A model generated the notes under the pieces. The model was given only the letters and a program-made list of their open reading frames with translations. It was not told the DNA's origin and did no database searches. Made by a program: the position numbers and the translations under genes. DNA of 64,000 nucleotides from Bradyrhizobium sp. AT1 (GTDB lineage Bacteria > Pseudomonadota > Alphaproteobacteria > Rhizobiales > Xanthobacteraceae), in the NCBI RefSeq assembly GCF_001590795.1, contig NZ_JXDL01000001.1:2568019-2632018 (forward strand), read 5' to 3'. Position 1 is the stretch's first letter, and each line of letters opens with the position of its first letter. Shown here in pieces: positions 39,730 to 48,690 of the stretch.

Positions 39730-41106
39730 TTAGACTGCCGGCAGGACCAGATCCGCCCGCAGGCCGCCGGTCGGCGCGCCGCCGAGCGAGAGGCTGCCGC
39801 CATAGAGCGCAGCAAGGTCGGTCACGATCGACAGCCCCAGCCCCGAGCCGGGCTTGGACTCGTCGAGCCGCTGGCCGCGCCGGGATACCTGGGCGCGCTC
39901 GGCCTCCGACAGTCCGCGGCCGTCGTCATCGACGATGATCCGCAGGCGCGGGCCGGCGCCCGCCTGGGTCGGCGTCTCCACCAGAACCTCGATGGAGACG
40001 CGCGAAGCCGCCCATTTGCAGGCATTGTCGACGAGGTTGCCGACCATCTCCTCCAGGTCCTGGCGCTCGCCGCGGAATTTCGCCGACGGATCGGCCTTGG
40101 CTTCGACCACGATGCCGCGATCGCGATGGATCTTCTCCATGGTCCGCCGCAGCGCCTCGATGGCAGGTGCGACCTCGGTCACGGTCGCGACCACGGAGAC
40201 TCGCGCGGCGATGCGGGCACGCTCCAGATGGTGCGCGACCTGGTCGCGCATCACGTCGGCCTGCTCCATCACCTTGGCCGCGAACGGGTCGGCCGCGTGG
40301 GCGCCGGCCTCGTTGACGATGACCGAGAGCGGCGTCTTGATCGCATGGGCGAGATTGCCGACATGGGTGCGCGCGCGCTCGACGATCTCGCGATTGGCGT
40401 CGATCAGCGCGTTGGTCTCGCGCGCAAGCGGCGCGATCTCGACCGGGAATTCTCCCTCGAGCCGCTCCGCCCGCCCGGAGCGGATGTCGGCGATCGATTC
40501 GGAGATGCGTTTGAGCGGCGCGAGGCCGAAGCGGACCTGGAACACCGTCGTGAGCAGCAGCACGATGCCGAGCGCGGTGAAGGTGCCGCCGAGATAATAG
40601 TCGAAGCTGCGCGTCTCGTCGAAGATCTCGGTGTCGTCGCCGGCCACGCTGACCAGGAACTTGCCGTCGGCGCCGAGATCGACGGGACGCTCGACCATGC
40701 GCAAATTCTGCCCCTCGGGCCCATCGACATAAGCGAGCCGAATGCCGGCGGCGGTGAGCTCGGTGCCCTGCTCCTCCAGCTTCGGCAGCTTCTTGTCCCA
40801 GAGCGAGCGCGAGGAGCGCACTTCCGGCTTTTCCGTGTCGGTCCGCGTGATCTGCCAGTACCAGCCGGACAGCGGCAGTTCGAACAGGGGCTCGCCCAAC
40901 GACTGGAACTGACGGTCCGGCGGCTCGTCGGGGGTCGCGACCTCGGCGATGAGGGTGCGCAGATAAAGGTTGAGGCGGCGGTCGAAGGCGCGCTCGGTCG
41001 CGCTCTTGTAGACCGACGACAGCACCACGCCGGTGATGGCCAGGATCACCACGAGCCAGGCGGTCGCCGACAGGAACAGGCGGTTCGCAAGCGAACTAGC
41101 GCGCAT
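39730..41106 (-). CDS. feuQ: FeuQ/PhoQ-like sensor histidine kinase
   Basis: A 458-aa membrane kinase with helices at about 12-33 and 172-192 and a periplasmic domain of about 140 residues. HAMP follows, then His254 in NLAHAIKTPLSVIVNEAG. The ATPase has GNLVDNACKWA, DDDGRGL and GSGLGLSIV. HAIKTPLSV and the domain lengths fit the PhoQ-type FeuQ kinases of rhizobia, which control envelope and osmotic functions. It follows its partner regulator by 95 bases. Confidence 0.85.
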   Translation of the reverse strand: MRASSLANRLFLSATAWLVVILAITGVVLSSVYKSATERAFDRRLNLYLRTLIAEVATPDEPPDRQFQSLGEPLFELPLSGWYWQITRTDTEKPEVRSSRSLWDKKLPKLEEQGTELTAAGIRLAYVDGPEGQNLRMVERPVDLGADGKFLVSVAGDDTEIFDETRSFDYYLGGTFTALGIVLLLTTVFQVRFGLAPLKRISESIADIRSGRAERLEGEFPVEIAPLARETNALIDANREIVERARTHVGNLAHAIKTPLSVIVNEAGAHAADPFAAKVMEQADVMRDQVAHHLERARIAARVSVVATVTEVAPAIEALRRTMEKIHRDRGIVVEAKADPSAKFRGERQDLEEMVGNLVDNACKWAASRVSIEVLVETPTQAGAGPRLRIIVDDDGRGLSEAERAQVSRRGQRLDESKPGSGLGLSIVTDLAALYGGSLSLGGAPTGGLRADLVLPAV

Positions 41107-41201
41107 CGGAATGATCCCGGCAGGCGCAGGATGGCAGGGCGTCGGAGCTCATGTCCGGACCAAGGCCCCTGTCGGGGCTGTCCGTCAAGCCCCGGAACGC
41201 A

Positions 41202-41867
41202 TCAGGCGGCCGGCGGGGTCAGGAGATAGCCGAGGCCGCGGACGGTCTGGATGATGTCGACGTCGAGCTTCTTGCGGATGCGGCCGACGAAGACCTCGAT
41301 CGTGTTGGAGTCGCGGTCGAAATCCTGGTCGTAGAGGTGCTCGACCAGCTCGGTGCGGGAGACCACCCGCCCGGAATGGTGCATCAGGTAGGCCAGAAGC
41401 CGATATTCGTGCGAGGTCATCTTGACCGGATTGCCGGAGACGCTGACCCGGCCGGTCCGGGTATCGAGGGTCACGGGGCCGCAGCTGAGCTCGCTCTGGG
41501 CATGGCCGGTCGAGCGCCGCAGCAGCGCGCGGATGCGCGCCAACACCTCCTCGAGGTGGAACGGTTTGGGGACGTAGTCGTCGGCGCCGGCGTCGAAGCC
41601 CTGCACCTTGTCGCTCCAGCGGTCGCGTGCGGTGAGGATCAGCACCGGCATGGTGCGGCCGTTGCGGCGCCAGGCTTCCAGCACCGAGATGCCGTCCTTC
41701 TTCGGCAGGCCGATGTCGAGCACGACGGCATCATACGGCTCGTTGTCGCCGAGATAGTGCCCCTCCTCACCATCGAAGGCACGATCGACGACATAACCGG
41801 CGTCGGTCAGCGCCTTGGTGAGCTGGCGATTGAGATCGGGGTCGTCCTCAACAACGAGCAGGCGCAC
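41202..41867 (-). CDS. feuP: FeuP/PhoP-like response regulator
   Basis: A 221-aa OmpR-family regulator with Asp51 (VVLDIGLPKKDG), Lys in PKPFH, and a winged-helix DNA-binding domain ending TVRGLGYLL. It is paired with the kinase just downstream. A direct repeat of the type bound by this family lies 56-77 bases upstream, suggesting autoregulation. Symbols feuP/feuQ are by resemblance. Confidence 0.87.
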   Translation of the reverse strand: MRLLVVEDDPDLNRQLTKALTDAGYVVDRAFDGEEGHYLGDNEPYDAVVLDIGLPKKDGISVLEAWRRNGRTMPVLILTARDRWSDKVQGFDAGADDYVPKPFHLEEVLARIRALLRRSTGHAQSELSCGPVTLDTRTGRVSVSGNPVKMTSHEYRLLAYLMHHSGRVVSRTELVEHLYDQDFDRDSNTIEVFVGRIRKKLDVDIIQTVRGLGYLLTPPAA

Positions 41868-41922
41868 GCTTCTCTCCAGAAATAGATTGCATCAACACCG
41901 CGCCAGATGAGCAATTCCGGCG

Positions 41923-41940
41923 TGAACCGCGTATGAACGC
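41923..41940 (-). promoter_or_regulatory. candidate FeuP box, 11-bp direct repeat
   Basis: TGAACCGCG at 41923 and TGAACGCGG at 41934 are direct repeats spaced exactly 11 bases start to start, about one helical turn, as recognised by OmpR/PhoB-family dimers. They lie about 56-77 bases before the feuP start. Confidence 0.45.
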
Positions 41941-42095
41941 GGGGAACCCGCCGCGTTACTTTTTGGTCATATACGATGCTGGCCGCCAACGCGACTGCGC
42001 CCGCCCTGCGACCGGGCGAGCCGGCAGCAGGACGGGCGTAATGTGCCGCGTATCGCGGCGCGCCGGAAGGTCCGCCCTTCCCGTCAACTCGGCCG

Positions 42096-42251
42096 TCAGG
42101 TCCGGAAGAACACGAACCAGATGACGGCGAGGATCAGGATCGCAAGCCCGGTCGAGATGGCGAGCAGGGCGGCGACGGACGGCCCAGGTTCACCCTGCCG
42201 CGCCTCGGTTGCCGTTTCGACGATCGGTTGCTGCTCTCGCGTGGTTGCCAT
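42096..42251 (-). CDS. 51-aa single-helix membrane protein
   Basis: ATG at 42251 opens 51 codons: a polar N-terminal half (MATTREQQPIVETATEARQG) and a C-terminal helix (VAALLAISTGLAILILAVIWFVFF) ending RT. It is a predicted tail-anchored inner-membrane protein. An EcfG-type promoter with consensus bases lies at the right distance upstream, which strongly supports expression in the general stress response. The gene is divergent from ku. The function is unknown. Confidence 0.72.
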   Translation of the reverse strand: MATTREQQPIVETATEARQGEPGPSVAALLAISTGLAILILAVIWFVFFRT

Positions 42252-42317
42252 AATGCCCTCAATCTGTGGATGTCGCTCCCGATAGCCGCGACCTCCTCGC
42301 AGCCGATGTCCCCAGCC

Positions 42318-42342
42318 AACGCGTGATGGGATATGATGTTCC
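42318..42342 (-). promoter_or_regulatory. EcfG (general stress) promoter
   Basis: On the minus strand GGAAC (42342-42338), 16 bases, then CGTT (42321-42318) match the alphaproteobacterial EcfG consensus GGAAC-N16/17-CGTT exactly. Transcription would begin near 42310, about 60 bases before the 51-aa gene. Confidence 0.75.
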
Positions 42343-42486
42343 GGCTCTTGCGCCCGGATCGGGCGGCGATGGCTTGGCCCCGCGGCCGGTTAACGCAGTT
42401 GCAAGATTCAGCAACCGACCTTGCTTTGATTCGTTGTTCCTCGATGGTATCCTAGTCGTCTGTCCCTGTTGCGTTTGGAGTAGCCC

Positions 42487-43470
42487 ATGGCCCCCCGCGC
42501 CAATTGGAAGGGTTTTCTGCGTCTGTCGCTCGTGACCTGTCCGGTCGCGCTCTATCCGGCCACTTCGGACACCGAGAAGGTCTCCTTCAACCAGATCAAC
42601 CGCAAGACCGGCCACCGGATCAAGTACCTCAAGGTCGACGCCGAGACCGGTGACGAGGTGACATCCGAGGACATCGTCAAGGGCTACAAGGTCGACACCA
42701 ACACCTATATCGAGGTCACCAAGGACGAGCTCGACGACATCGCGCTCGACTCCACCCACACGATCGACATCGACGAGTTCGTGCCGAAGGCGGACATCGA
42801 CAACCGCTATCTGATCCGCCCCTATTATCTCGTGCCCGACGGCAAGGTCGGCCATGACGCCTATGCGGTGATCCGCGAGACCATCCGCAGCATGAACAAG
42901 GTCGCGATCGGCCGCGTCGTGCTGACCAATCGCGAGCACATCATCGCGCTCGAGCCGCTCGAGAGCGGGCTGATGGGCACGCTGCTGCGCTACCCCTACG
43001 AGGTCCGCAGCGAGACCGAATATTTCGACGACATCCAGGACGTGAAGCTCACCAGGGACATGCTCGATCTCGCCAAGCATATCGTCGAGAAGAAGTCCGG
43101 TGCGTTCGAGCCCGAGCTGTTCGAGGACCATTACGAAAGCGCCCTGATCGATCTCATCAACAAGAAGCGCTCCGGCATGCCGATCGCGGCCAAGGCCACG
43201 CCGAAGAGCAGCGGCAACGTCATCAACCTCATGGACGCGCTGAAGAAGAGCATCGCGAACGAGAAGGACACGGCGCCCGCGGCGAAGGTCGCCAAGGAGG
43301 CCACCAAGGCCAAGAAGCCCAAGAAGCGCGTCGAGGGCCAGCGCGAGATGCTGCTGCCGATCTCAGGCAAGGGCGGCAAGGAGCCCGCGGCGAAGACGGC
43401 GAAGGAGGCTCCGAAAAAGGCCGCCGACAAGCCGGTGCGCGCACCGGCGCGGGCGAAGAAGGCGAGCTGA
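42487..43470 (+). CDS. ku: Ku DNA-end-binding protein
   Basis: A 327-aa bacterial Ku homodimer subunit for non-homologous end joining. The beta-barrel/ring core spans about 1-235 (MAPRANWKGFLRLSLVTCPV, KGYKVDTNTYIEVTKDEL, VALTN-like VVLTNREHIIALEP). A basic Lys/Ala-rich tail of about 90 residues follows, of the kind that modulates DNA sliding and LigD contact. No ligD is in the window. GGAG precedes the ATG by a few bases. Confidence 0.95.
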   Translation: MAPRANWKGFLRLSLVTCPVALYPATSDTEKVSFNQINRKTGHRIKYLKVDAETGDEVTSEDIVKGYKVDTNTYIEVTKDELDDIALDSTHTIDIDEFVPKADIDNRYLIRPYYLVPDGKVGHDAYAVIRETIRSMNKVAIGRVVLTNREHIIALEPLESGLMGTLLRYPYEVRSETEYFDDIQDVKLTRDMLDLAKHIVEKKSGAFEPELFEDHYESALIDLINKKRSGMPIAAKATPKSSGNVINLMDALKKSIANEKDTAPAAKVAKEATKAKKPKKRVEGQREMLLPISGKGGKEPAAKTAKEAPKKAADKPVRAPARAKKAS

Positions 43471-43529
43471 CCAGCATCGCATCTGCGATCACGCCGTGAT
43501 GTCACTCCTTCCGGATCAGGCGGCCTGAC

Positions 43530-43766
43530 ATGCCCTGGTCGACGGCGTTCGACGATCCCGTTCGCGTGGACAACAGGCGCCAGTTGCGCACGCTTCAACA
43601 GGCGGCGGACTACATCATGCGCCTGCCCGAGGACGCCCAGCACGAGGCGCACTGGCAGATCGCCATCGAGACCTTGATCAAGGCGGCCGAAACCGGCGGC
43701 GGCTGGGTGATGTTCGCCCGCATCGCCATGTTGCGGGCGCTGAACGCGGGCGGCCGGCGCGGATGA
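43530..43766 (+). CDS. small unknown protein, 78 aa
   Basis: A 78-aa helical protein (MPWSTAFDDPVRV...) with RQLRTLQQAADYIMRLPED and HWQIAIETLIKAAE. It lies 59 bases after ku on the same strand and has typical codon use. No membrane segment, signal or known motif. Possible co-transcription with ku is inferred from spacing only. Confidence 0.65.
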   Translation: MPWSTAFDDPVRVDNRRQLRTLQQAADYIMRLPEDAQHEAHWQIAIETLIKAAETGGGWVMFARIAMLRALNAGGRRG

Positions 43767-43903
43767 GCGCAATGGCCCGGCCAACAGCCTCAACGATCCG
43801 TTAACCGGCACGCCGCTCTCCGGTGCGGCGAGCGGCTCCCGGCGCGCTTCGCAACCCCTGTCGGTGGCAGGCCGGTGATTTGAATCCATTTGGACGGGCC
43901 GAT

Positions 43904-43929
43904 GGAACCTAAATTTAAGGGATGCCGTC
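43904..43929 (+). promoter_or_regulatory. near-consensus EcfG-like promoter
   Basis: GGAAC at 43904-43908, 17 bases, then CGTC at 43926-43929 differs from the EcfG consensus only in the last base. It lies about 124 bases before the pilin start, so any leader would be long. Low-confidence call. Confidence 0.3.
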
Positions 43930-44052
43930 GTATCAGCGGAGGCGCGCGCGCCCGGGCTTAATTCTTTTGGCGCGCGTGAAGACTTATTCGATCGATTGAC
44001 GAGTTCGACGACGACGCGGCCACACGTTGGATCGGATGAACAGGAGTTGGGA

Positions 44053-44217
44053 ATGCGTTTGCTTAGGTCGTTCCTTGCCGATGAGAATGCTGCAACCGCG
44101 ATCGAATACGGCCTGATTGCCGCGGGAATCGCGCTCGCGATCGTCACCATCGTGAACAGCACCGGCGGCGCACTGCTCAACAACAAGTTCAACTCGATCG
44201 ACGCCGCCACGAAGTAA
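44053..44217 (+). CDS. Flp/Fap-type pilin
   Basis: A 54-aa type IVb prepilin: short basic leader, processing site before ATAIEYG with Glu at +5 (Glu18), one hydrophobic helix (GLIAAGIALAIVTIVNS) and a short tail. The residue before the usual cleavage point is Ala (NAA) where Gly is typical. Flp pilins build tad adhesive pili, but no tad/cpa genes are in the window, so it is an orphan copy. ATG at 44053 follows GGAG at 44043-44046. Confidence 0.88.
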   Translation: MRLLRSFLADENAATAIEYGLIAAGIALAIVTIVNSTGGALLNNKFNSIDAATK

Positions 44218-44271
44218 CCGGCCGACCCGACCGGAGGCCTTCCGGCATCAGCGACATCGTCATGGCGCGCA

Positions 44272-44292
44272 GGCCGGCCGGTCGTGCCGGCC
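44272..44292 (+). terminator. hairpin after the pilin gene
   Basis: GGCCGGC at 44272-44278 pairs with GCCGGCC at 44286-44292. It is 55 bases after the pilin stop and lacks a T-run, so termination is tentative. Confidence 0.35.
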
Positions 44293-44366
44293 ATGATCTG
44301 GGTCAACAGCACTGGCATCGCGACGGCTAAGCATGGAGGCTGAGTTTCCTCCCTGCCGGCCTGTCC

Positions 44367-45908
44367 ATGCATCCAGACCTCCCGCACTCCCAACTGAAAA
44401 TCCGCCGCGTCCGGCTCGATACCGGCCGCGAGAACGTCGTCATTATCTCCAGGCAGTCGAAGGCGCTCCGCGCCGAGATTTTCCGCGGCTTCAGCCGCGT
44501 CGAGCTGAACCAGGGCGGCAAGGTCCTGCTCGCGACCTTGCTGATCACCGACGACGATACGCTGGTGGCCCCGGACGAGATCGGCCTCTCTGAACCGGCG
44601 TTGCGCCGCTTCGCGCAAGGCGCCGGCACACTTGTCACGGTCAGACCTGCCGCACCTCCGGAGAGCCTGGAAGCGGTGCGCGCGAAGATCCGCGGACGAA
44701 TTCTGAGCCAGGCCGAGATCGGCGCGATCATCAACGACCTCGCGCATTATCGCTACTCCGACATGGAAATCGCTGCCTTCCTGATCGGTTCGGCGAGCTT
44801 CATCACCAGCGACGAGCTGCTCGCCCTCACCGGGGCGATGGCCCAGGCCGGCACGCAATTGGTGTGGCCGACGCCCGTCGTCGTCGACAAGCATTGCATC
44901 GGCGGCATTCCCGGCAACCGCACCTCGATGGTGGTGGTGCCGATCGTCGCCGCGCACGGCCTGCCGATTCCCAAGACCTCCTCGCGCGCCATCACCTCGC
45001 CTGCCGGCACCGCCGACACGATGGAGGTGCTGGCGCGGGTGAATGTCGGCGTCGAGGAGATGAAGGCGATCGTCTCGGCCTGCAACGGCTGTCTGATCTG
45101 GGGCGGCCACGTGAACCTGTCGCCGGCCGACGACGTCCTGATCTCGGTCGAGCGTCCCTTGAGCCTCGATACGCGCGAGCAGATGGTCGCCTCCATCATG
45201 TCCAAGAAGATCGCGGCAGGCTCGACCCATCTGCTCATCGACATTCCGGTCGGACCGACCGCGAAGGTCACCAATGGCGTCGAGGCGATGCGGCTCCGCA
45301 AGCTGTTCGAATTCGTCGGCGACCGCTTCGGCCGCTCGGTCGAGGTGATCATGACCGACGGCAGCCAGCCGATCGGCAACGGCATCGGACCGGTGCTCGA
45401 GGCCAATGACGTCATGGCCGTGCTCGGCAACGAACCGGATGCGCCGCGCGATCTGCGCGAGAAGTCGCTGCGGCTCGCCGCTCATCTCTTGGAATACGAT
45501 CCGAAGCTGCGGGGCGGCGCCGGCTATGCGCGGGCGCGCGAGCTGCTCGACAGCGGCGCGGCTCTGAAGCAGATGCAGAAGATCATCGACGCCCAGGGCC
45601 CGTCGACATGCAGCAACGAGCTGGGACCGCTCAGCTTCGACGTCAAGGCGGCGCAGGACGGCACCGTGTCCGCGATCGACTGCCTGCGTCTCAACCGCCT
45701 CGCCCGCACCGCCGGCGCGCCGCTCGACAAGGGCGCCGGCATCCGCCTGTTCAAGAAGATCGGCGACCGCGTCGAGCAGGGCGAGCCGCTCTATCGGGTC
45801 TACACCTTCGACCGGCCCGAGCATGATCTGGCGACCGATGCCGCCACCGAGCAAAGCGGTTACCTCGTCAACGGTCACGAGACCCCGCAAGGCAAGTCGG
45901 CGTCGTGA
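44367..45908 (+). CDS. AMP/thymidine phosphorylase-family enzyme
   Basis: A 513-aa member of the thymidine phosphorylase fold in its long, AMP-phosphorylase-like form. An extra N-terminal domain (about 1-90) precedes the alpha/beta core with [40 protein letters not shown] and a C-terminal barrel ([18 protein letters not shown]). Archaeal AMP phosphorylases convert NMP plus phosphate to base and ribose 1,5-bisphosphate. DeoA proteins are about 440 aa and lack the extra domain. It is first of three overlapping genes. Nucleoside rather than NMP use remains possible. Confidence 0.87.
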   Translation: MHPDLPHSQLKIRRVRLDTGRENVVIISRQSKALRAEIFRGFSRVELNQGGKVLLATLLITDDDTLVAPDEIGLSEPALRRFAQGAGTLVTVRPAAPPESLEAVRAKIRGRILSQAEIGAIINDLAHYRYSDMEIAAFLIGSASFITSDELLALTGAMAQAGTQLVWPTPVVVDKHCIGGIPGNRTSMVVVPIVAAHGLPIPKTSSRAITSPAGTADTMEVLARVNVGVEEMKAIVSACNGCLIWGGHVNLSPADDVLISVERPLSLDTREQMVASIMSKKIAAGSTHLLIDIPVGPTAKVTNGVEAMRLRKLFEFVGDRFGRSVEVIMTDGSQPIGNGIGPVLEANDVMAVLGNEPDAPRDLREKSLRLAAHLLEYDPKLRGGAGYARARELLDSGAALKQMQKIIDAQGPSTCSNELGPLSFDVKAAQDGTVSAIDCLRLNRLARTAGAPLDKGAGIRLFKKIGDRVEQGEPLYRVYTFDRPEHDLATDAATEQSGYLVNGHETPQGKSAS

Positions 45909-46825
45909 GCACGATCTCGCTTCAGACATTGTCCGGCGGCAGCGACGCGGCGAAACGCCTCGCGGCACGACTTGGCCTGTCCTGCGCCGAGATCGCCGTG
46001 CATCGCTTTCCCGACGGCGAGCTGCGCGTCGCCGTCGCGCCGGCGACCGACACCACACTCCTCTATGCCCCGCTCGATCAGCCCAATGACAAGCTGATCA
46101 CGCTGCTGTTCGCTGCGGAAGCCCTGCGGCGCGGCGGCGCCAAGCGGCTGGTGCTGATCGCGCCCTATCTTTGCTACATGCGGCAGGATGCTGCGTTTCA
46201 TGCGGGCGAAGCCATCAGCCAGCGTGCGATGGGCGCGCTGCTGGCAAGGACCGTCGACCGCATCGTCACCGTGGATGCGCATTTGCATCGCACCCCCGAC
46301 ATCAGGTCCGTCTTTCCAGGCATTGAAGCGGAGAACCTGTCCGCGATGCCGGCTATCGCGAAGGCCATAGCGACGGCCGGCATCGACCCCGCCACGGTCG
46401 TGATCGGACCCGACATGGAGTCCGAGCCCTGGGTCAGCGACATCGCGAGCCGGCTGCGATTGCAGCATACGGTGGCGAGCAAGACGCGGCACGGCGATCG
46501 TTCCGTGGCGATCAGTTTTGCCGACCCCGGCCTGCTGTCGGGACGGCCGGCGCTGCTGGTGGACGACATAGTCTCCTCCGGAACGACGCTGATCGAAGCG
46601 ACCAAGGCCCTGACGGCGATGGGCGCGACCGCCGTCGATGCGGTCGTGACGCATGCGCTGTTTCCACCCGCGATGCTCGCCGCCTTCACCGAAGCCGGCA
46701 TCCGATCGGTTCGCTCGACCGACAGCGTTCCGCATCCGACCAACGCGATTGCGCTCGACGAGAGCCTCGCAGCCGCGTTGCGACGCGAACTGACCAGGAC
46801 ACATCTTCCGGAGACGATTCCATGA
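45905..46825 (+). CDS. divergent ribose-phosphate pyrophosphokinase-like protein
   Basis: A 306-aa PRPP-synthetase fold. FPDGELRV (35-42), RQDAAF (93-98), VDAHLH with His126, and the phosphoribosyl loop [10 protein letters not shown] (219-228) are present. The loop and the flexible segment differ from housekeeping PrsA, so it is a specialised paralogue. GTG at 45905 overlaps the phosphorylase stop by four bases, and its own stop overlaps the nuclease start. This tight coupling points to a shared pathway linking phosphorolysis and PRPP. Confidence 0.85.
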   Translation: MSTISLQTLSGGSDAAKRLAARLGLSCAEIAVHRFPDGELRVAVAPATDTTLLYAPLDQPNDKLITLLFAAEALRRGGAKRLVLIAPYLCYMRQDAAFHAGEAISQRAMGALLARTVDRIVTVDAHLHRTPDIRSVFPGIEAENLSAMPAIAKAIATAGIDPATVVIGPDMESEPWVSDIASRLRLQHTVASKTRHGDRSVAISFADPGLLSGRPALLVDDIVSSGTTLIEATKALTAMGATAVDAVVTHALFPPAMLAAFTEAGIRSVRSTDSVPHPTNAIALDESLAAALRRELTRTHLPETIP

Positions 46826-48417
46826 GCATCACCGTTCGGTTCTGCGGCGCCGCCCGCACCGTGACTGGTTCCAGCTATCTGTTCCAGACCGCGACGGGCC
46901 GCTTCCTGGTCGATTGCGGCCTGTTCCAGGGCCAGAAGACGCTGAAGGAGCTCAACTACGGCGCCTTTCCGTTCCGCCCTGCCGATATCGACGCCGTGCT
47001 GCTCACGCACGCCCATATCGACCATAGCGGCCTGTTGCCGAAGCTCGTGCGAGGCGGATTCGAGGGACCGATCCTGGCGACGCGGGGCACCATCGACCTT
47101 TGCTCCTACATGCTGCCCGACGCCGGCAGCATCCAGGAATCGGAAGTCACGCAGCTCAACCGGCGCAACGTCTCGCGGGGCCGCAAGGAAGTTTACCCGA
47201 TCTACACGCAGGCCGACGCGATTGCATCGCTGCAATCGTTTCGCGCCGTCGACTATGAAAGCTGGACCCATGTGATCCCCGGCGTCCGCGCGCGCTACTG
47301 GAACGCCGGCCATCTGCTCGGCTCGGCCTCGATCGAGCTCGAAATCGACGAACAAGGCGCGCCGCGTCCGATGCGCGTGCTGCTCTCCGGCGATGTCGGC
47401 CCGGAGGCGAAGCTGCTGCAGCCCGATCCCGAGGCGCCGACCGATTTCGACTATGTCATCTCGGAATCGACCTATGGCGACCGCCTGCGCGAGGCGACGA
47501 CCCCTGCCCTCCGCCGCAAGCACCTCGCCGCCGAGGTGCGCGAGGCAGCAAGTGCCGGCGGCGCGCTGCTGATCCCCGCCTTCGCGGTCGAGCGCACCCA
47601 GGAGCTGATCGTCGATCTCGTCGATTTGATGGAGCATGGCGAGATTCCGACCGCACCGATCTTCCTCGATTCGCCGCTCGCGATCCGCGCCACCGAAGTG
47701 TTTCGCCGCCATGCCGAGAGCCTCGACCCGTCGGTCGATGCCGCGCGCCTGCTCAATTCGCCTCATCTCAAATTCACCGAGACCGCGGACGAGAGCAAGG
47801 CGATCATGCGCCTGTCCGGATTCCATATCATCATCGCCGCGAGCGGCATGTGCGATGCAGGCCGCATCCGCCATCATCTGAAGCGCTGGCTGTGGAACGA
47901 GCGCGCCACCGTGCTGCTCGCCGGCTTCCAGGCCAACGGCACGCTCGGCCGCTTCCTCCAGAATGGGACCAAGGCGGTGCGGATCCAGGGCGAGGAAATC
48001 AAGGTCGCGGCCCGCATCCGCATGATCGACGAATATTCCGGCCATGCCGACGGCGCCGGCATGGCCGGCTGGATCGCGGCGCGACGGCCGATCGCCCGCG
48101 GGCTGTTCCTGGTCCACGGCGAGGAAGGCGCCATCGCGGGACTCGCCGAACGTGTCGCCGAGCGCATCGTTCCGGCGGCGAAGGTCTATCAGCCGACCCT
48201 GGACGACATCTACGAGCTCGCCGCGCCCGAACCGCGTGTGCTCGACGTCGATCACCGCCGGCGCCTCGCGCCGGAGGCCGTGACCCGCCTCGACTGGCAC
48301 AACGAGATGTCCGAGCTCATGCTCGATATCAACGACCGGATCGGCGCCGCCGCCGACGACCGCGCCCGCGGCGTGATCGTCCGCCGGCTGCGCCGGGCGC
48401 TGGAGGAAACGACGTAG
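46822..48417 (+). CDS. MBL-fold beta-CASP RNA nuclease
   Basis: A 531-aa metallo-beta-lactamase protein with the zinc motif THAHIDHSG (His63, His65, Asp67, His68), followed by the beta-CASP insertion and RNA-specificity segment (SGMCDAGRIRHHLKRWL, GFQANGTLGRFL, EYSGHADGAGM). These are the marks of CPSF-like ribonucleases. It is the last gene of the three-gene operon, overlapping the PRPP-synthetase-like gene by four bases. RNA as substrate is family knowledge; the exact cleavage is unknown. Confidence 0.9.
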   Translation: MSITVRFCGAARTVTGSSYLFQTATGRFLVDCGLFQGQKTLKELNYGAFPFRPADIDAVLLTHAHIDHSGLLPKLVRGGFEGPILATRGTIDLCSYMLPDAGSIQESEVTQLNRRNVSRGRKEVYPIYTQADAIASLQSFRAVDYESWTHVIPGVRARYWNAGHLLGSASIELEIDEQGAPRPMRVLLSGDVGPEAKLLQPDPEAPTDFDYVISESTYGDRLREATTPALRRKHLAAEVREAASAGGALLIPAFAVERTQELIVDLVDLMEHGEIPTAPIFLDSPLAIRATEVFRRHAESLDPSVDAARLLNSPHLKFTETADESKAIMRLSGFHIIIAASGMCDAGRIRHHLKRWLWNERATVLLAGFQANGTLGRFLQNGTKAVRIQGEEIKVAARIRMIDEYSGHADGAGMAGWIAARRPIARGLFLVHGEEGAIAGLAERVAERIVPAAKVYQPTLDDIYELAAPEPRVLDVDHRRRLAPEAVTRLDWHNEMSELMLDINDRIGAAADDRARGVIVRRLRRALEETT

Positions 48418-48469
48418 AGACGCGTTGGCGCCTCTCCAACCGACGTCATTGGCCATATCGCGCCGCTCT

Positions 48470-48604
48470 CGTGTCCCGGACGCGCTGCGGCGCTCTTGCG
48501 CTGCTGCGCAGAGCCGGGACCCATGTTTCCGACGGTCGCGCTGTGAGACTGGGCCCCGGCTCTGCGCCGCATCACTTCGTGCTGCGGCGCGTCCGGGGCA
48601 CGAG
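48470..48604. repeat. palindromic repeat P2, copy B
   Basis: CGTGTCCCGGACGCGCTGCG at the left end mirrors GCGGCGCGTCCGGGGCACG at the right end; inner arms CAGAGCCGGGACCCA and GGGCCCCGGCTCTG match copy A at 11492-11624. It follows the nuclease gene and could end its transcript. Confidence 0.75.
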
Positions 48605-48690
48605 ACCGATTTCTGGCGATAGACACGGCGACTCATTCTCGCGGCGTGTTTCGCCCGAGGTTTGCTGGCTTCTTCCGCCCTTCTTGAAAG

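Noticed and set aside
42487..43470. Full Ku-LigD end-joining locus
   Set aside because: Only ku is present; no ligase or polymerase domain was found in the window.
43131..46058. A 975-codon minus-strand open frame across ku, pilin and phosphorylase
   Set aside because: It is antisense to three well-supported plus-strand genes and crosses their intergenic regions.
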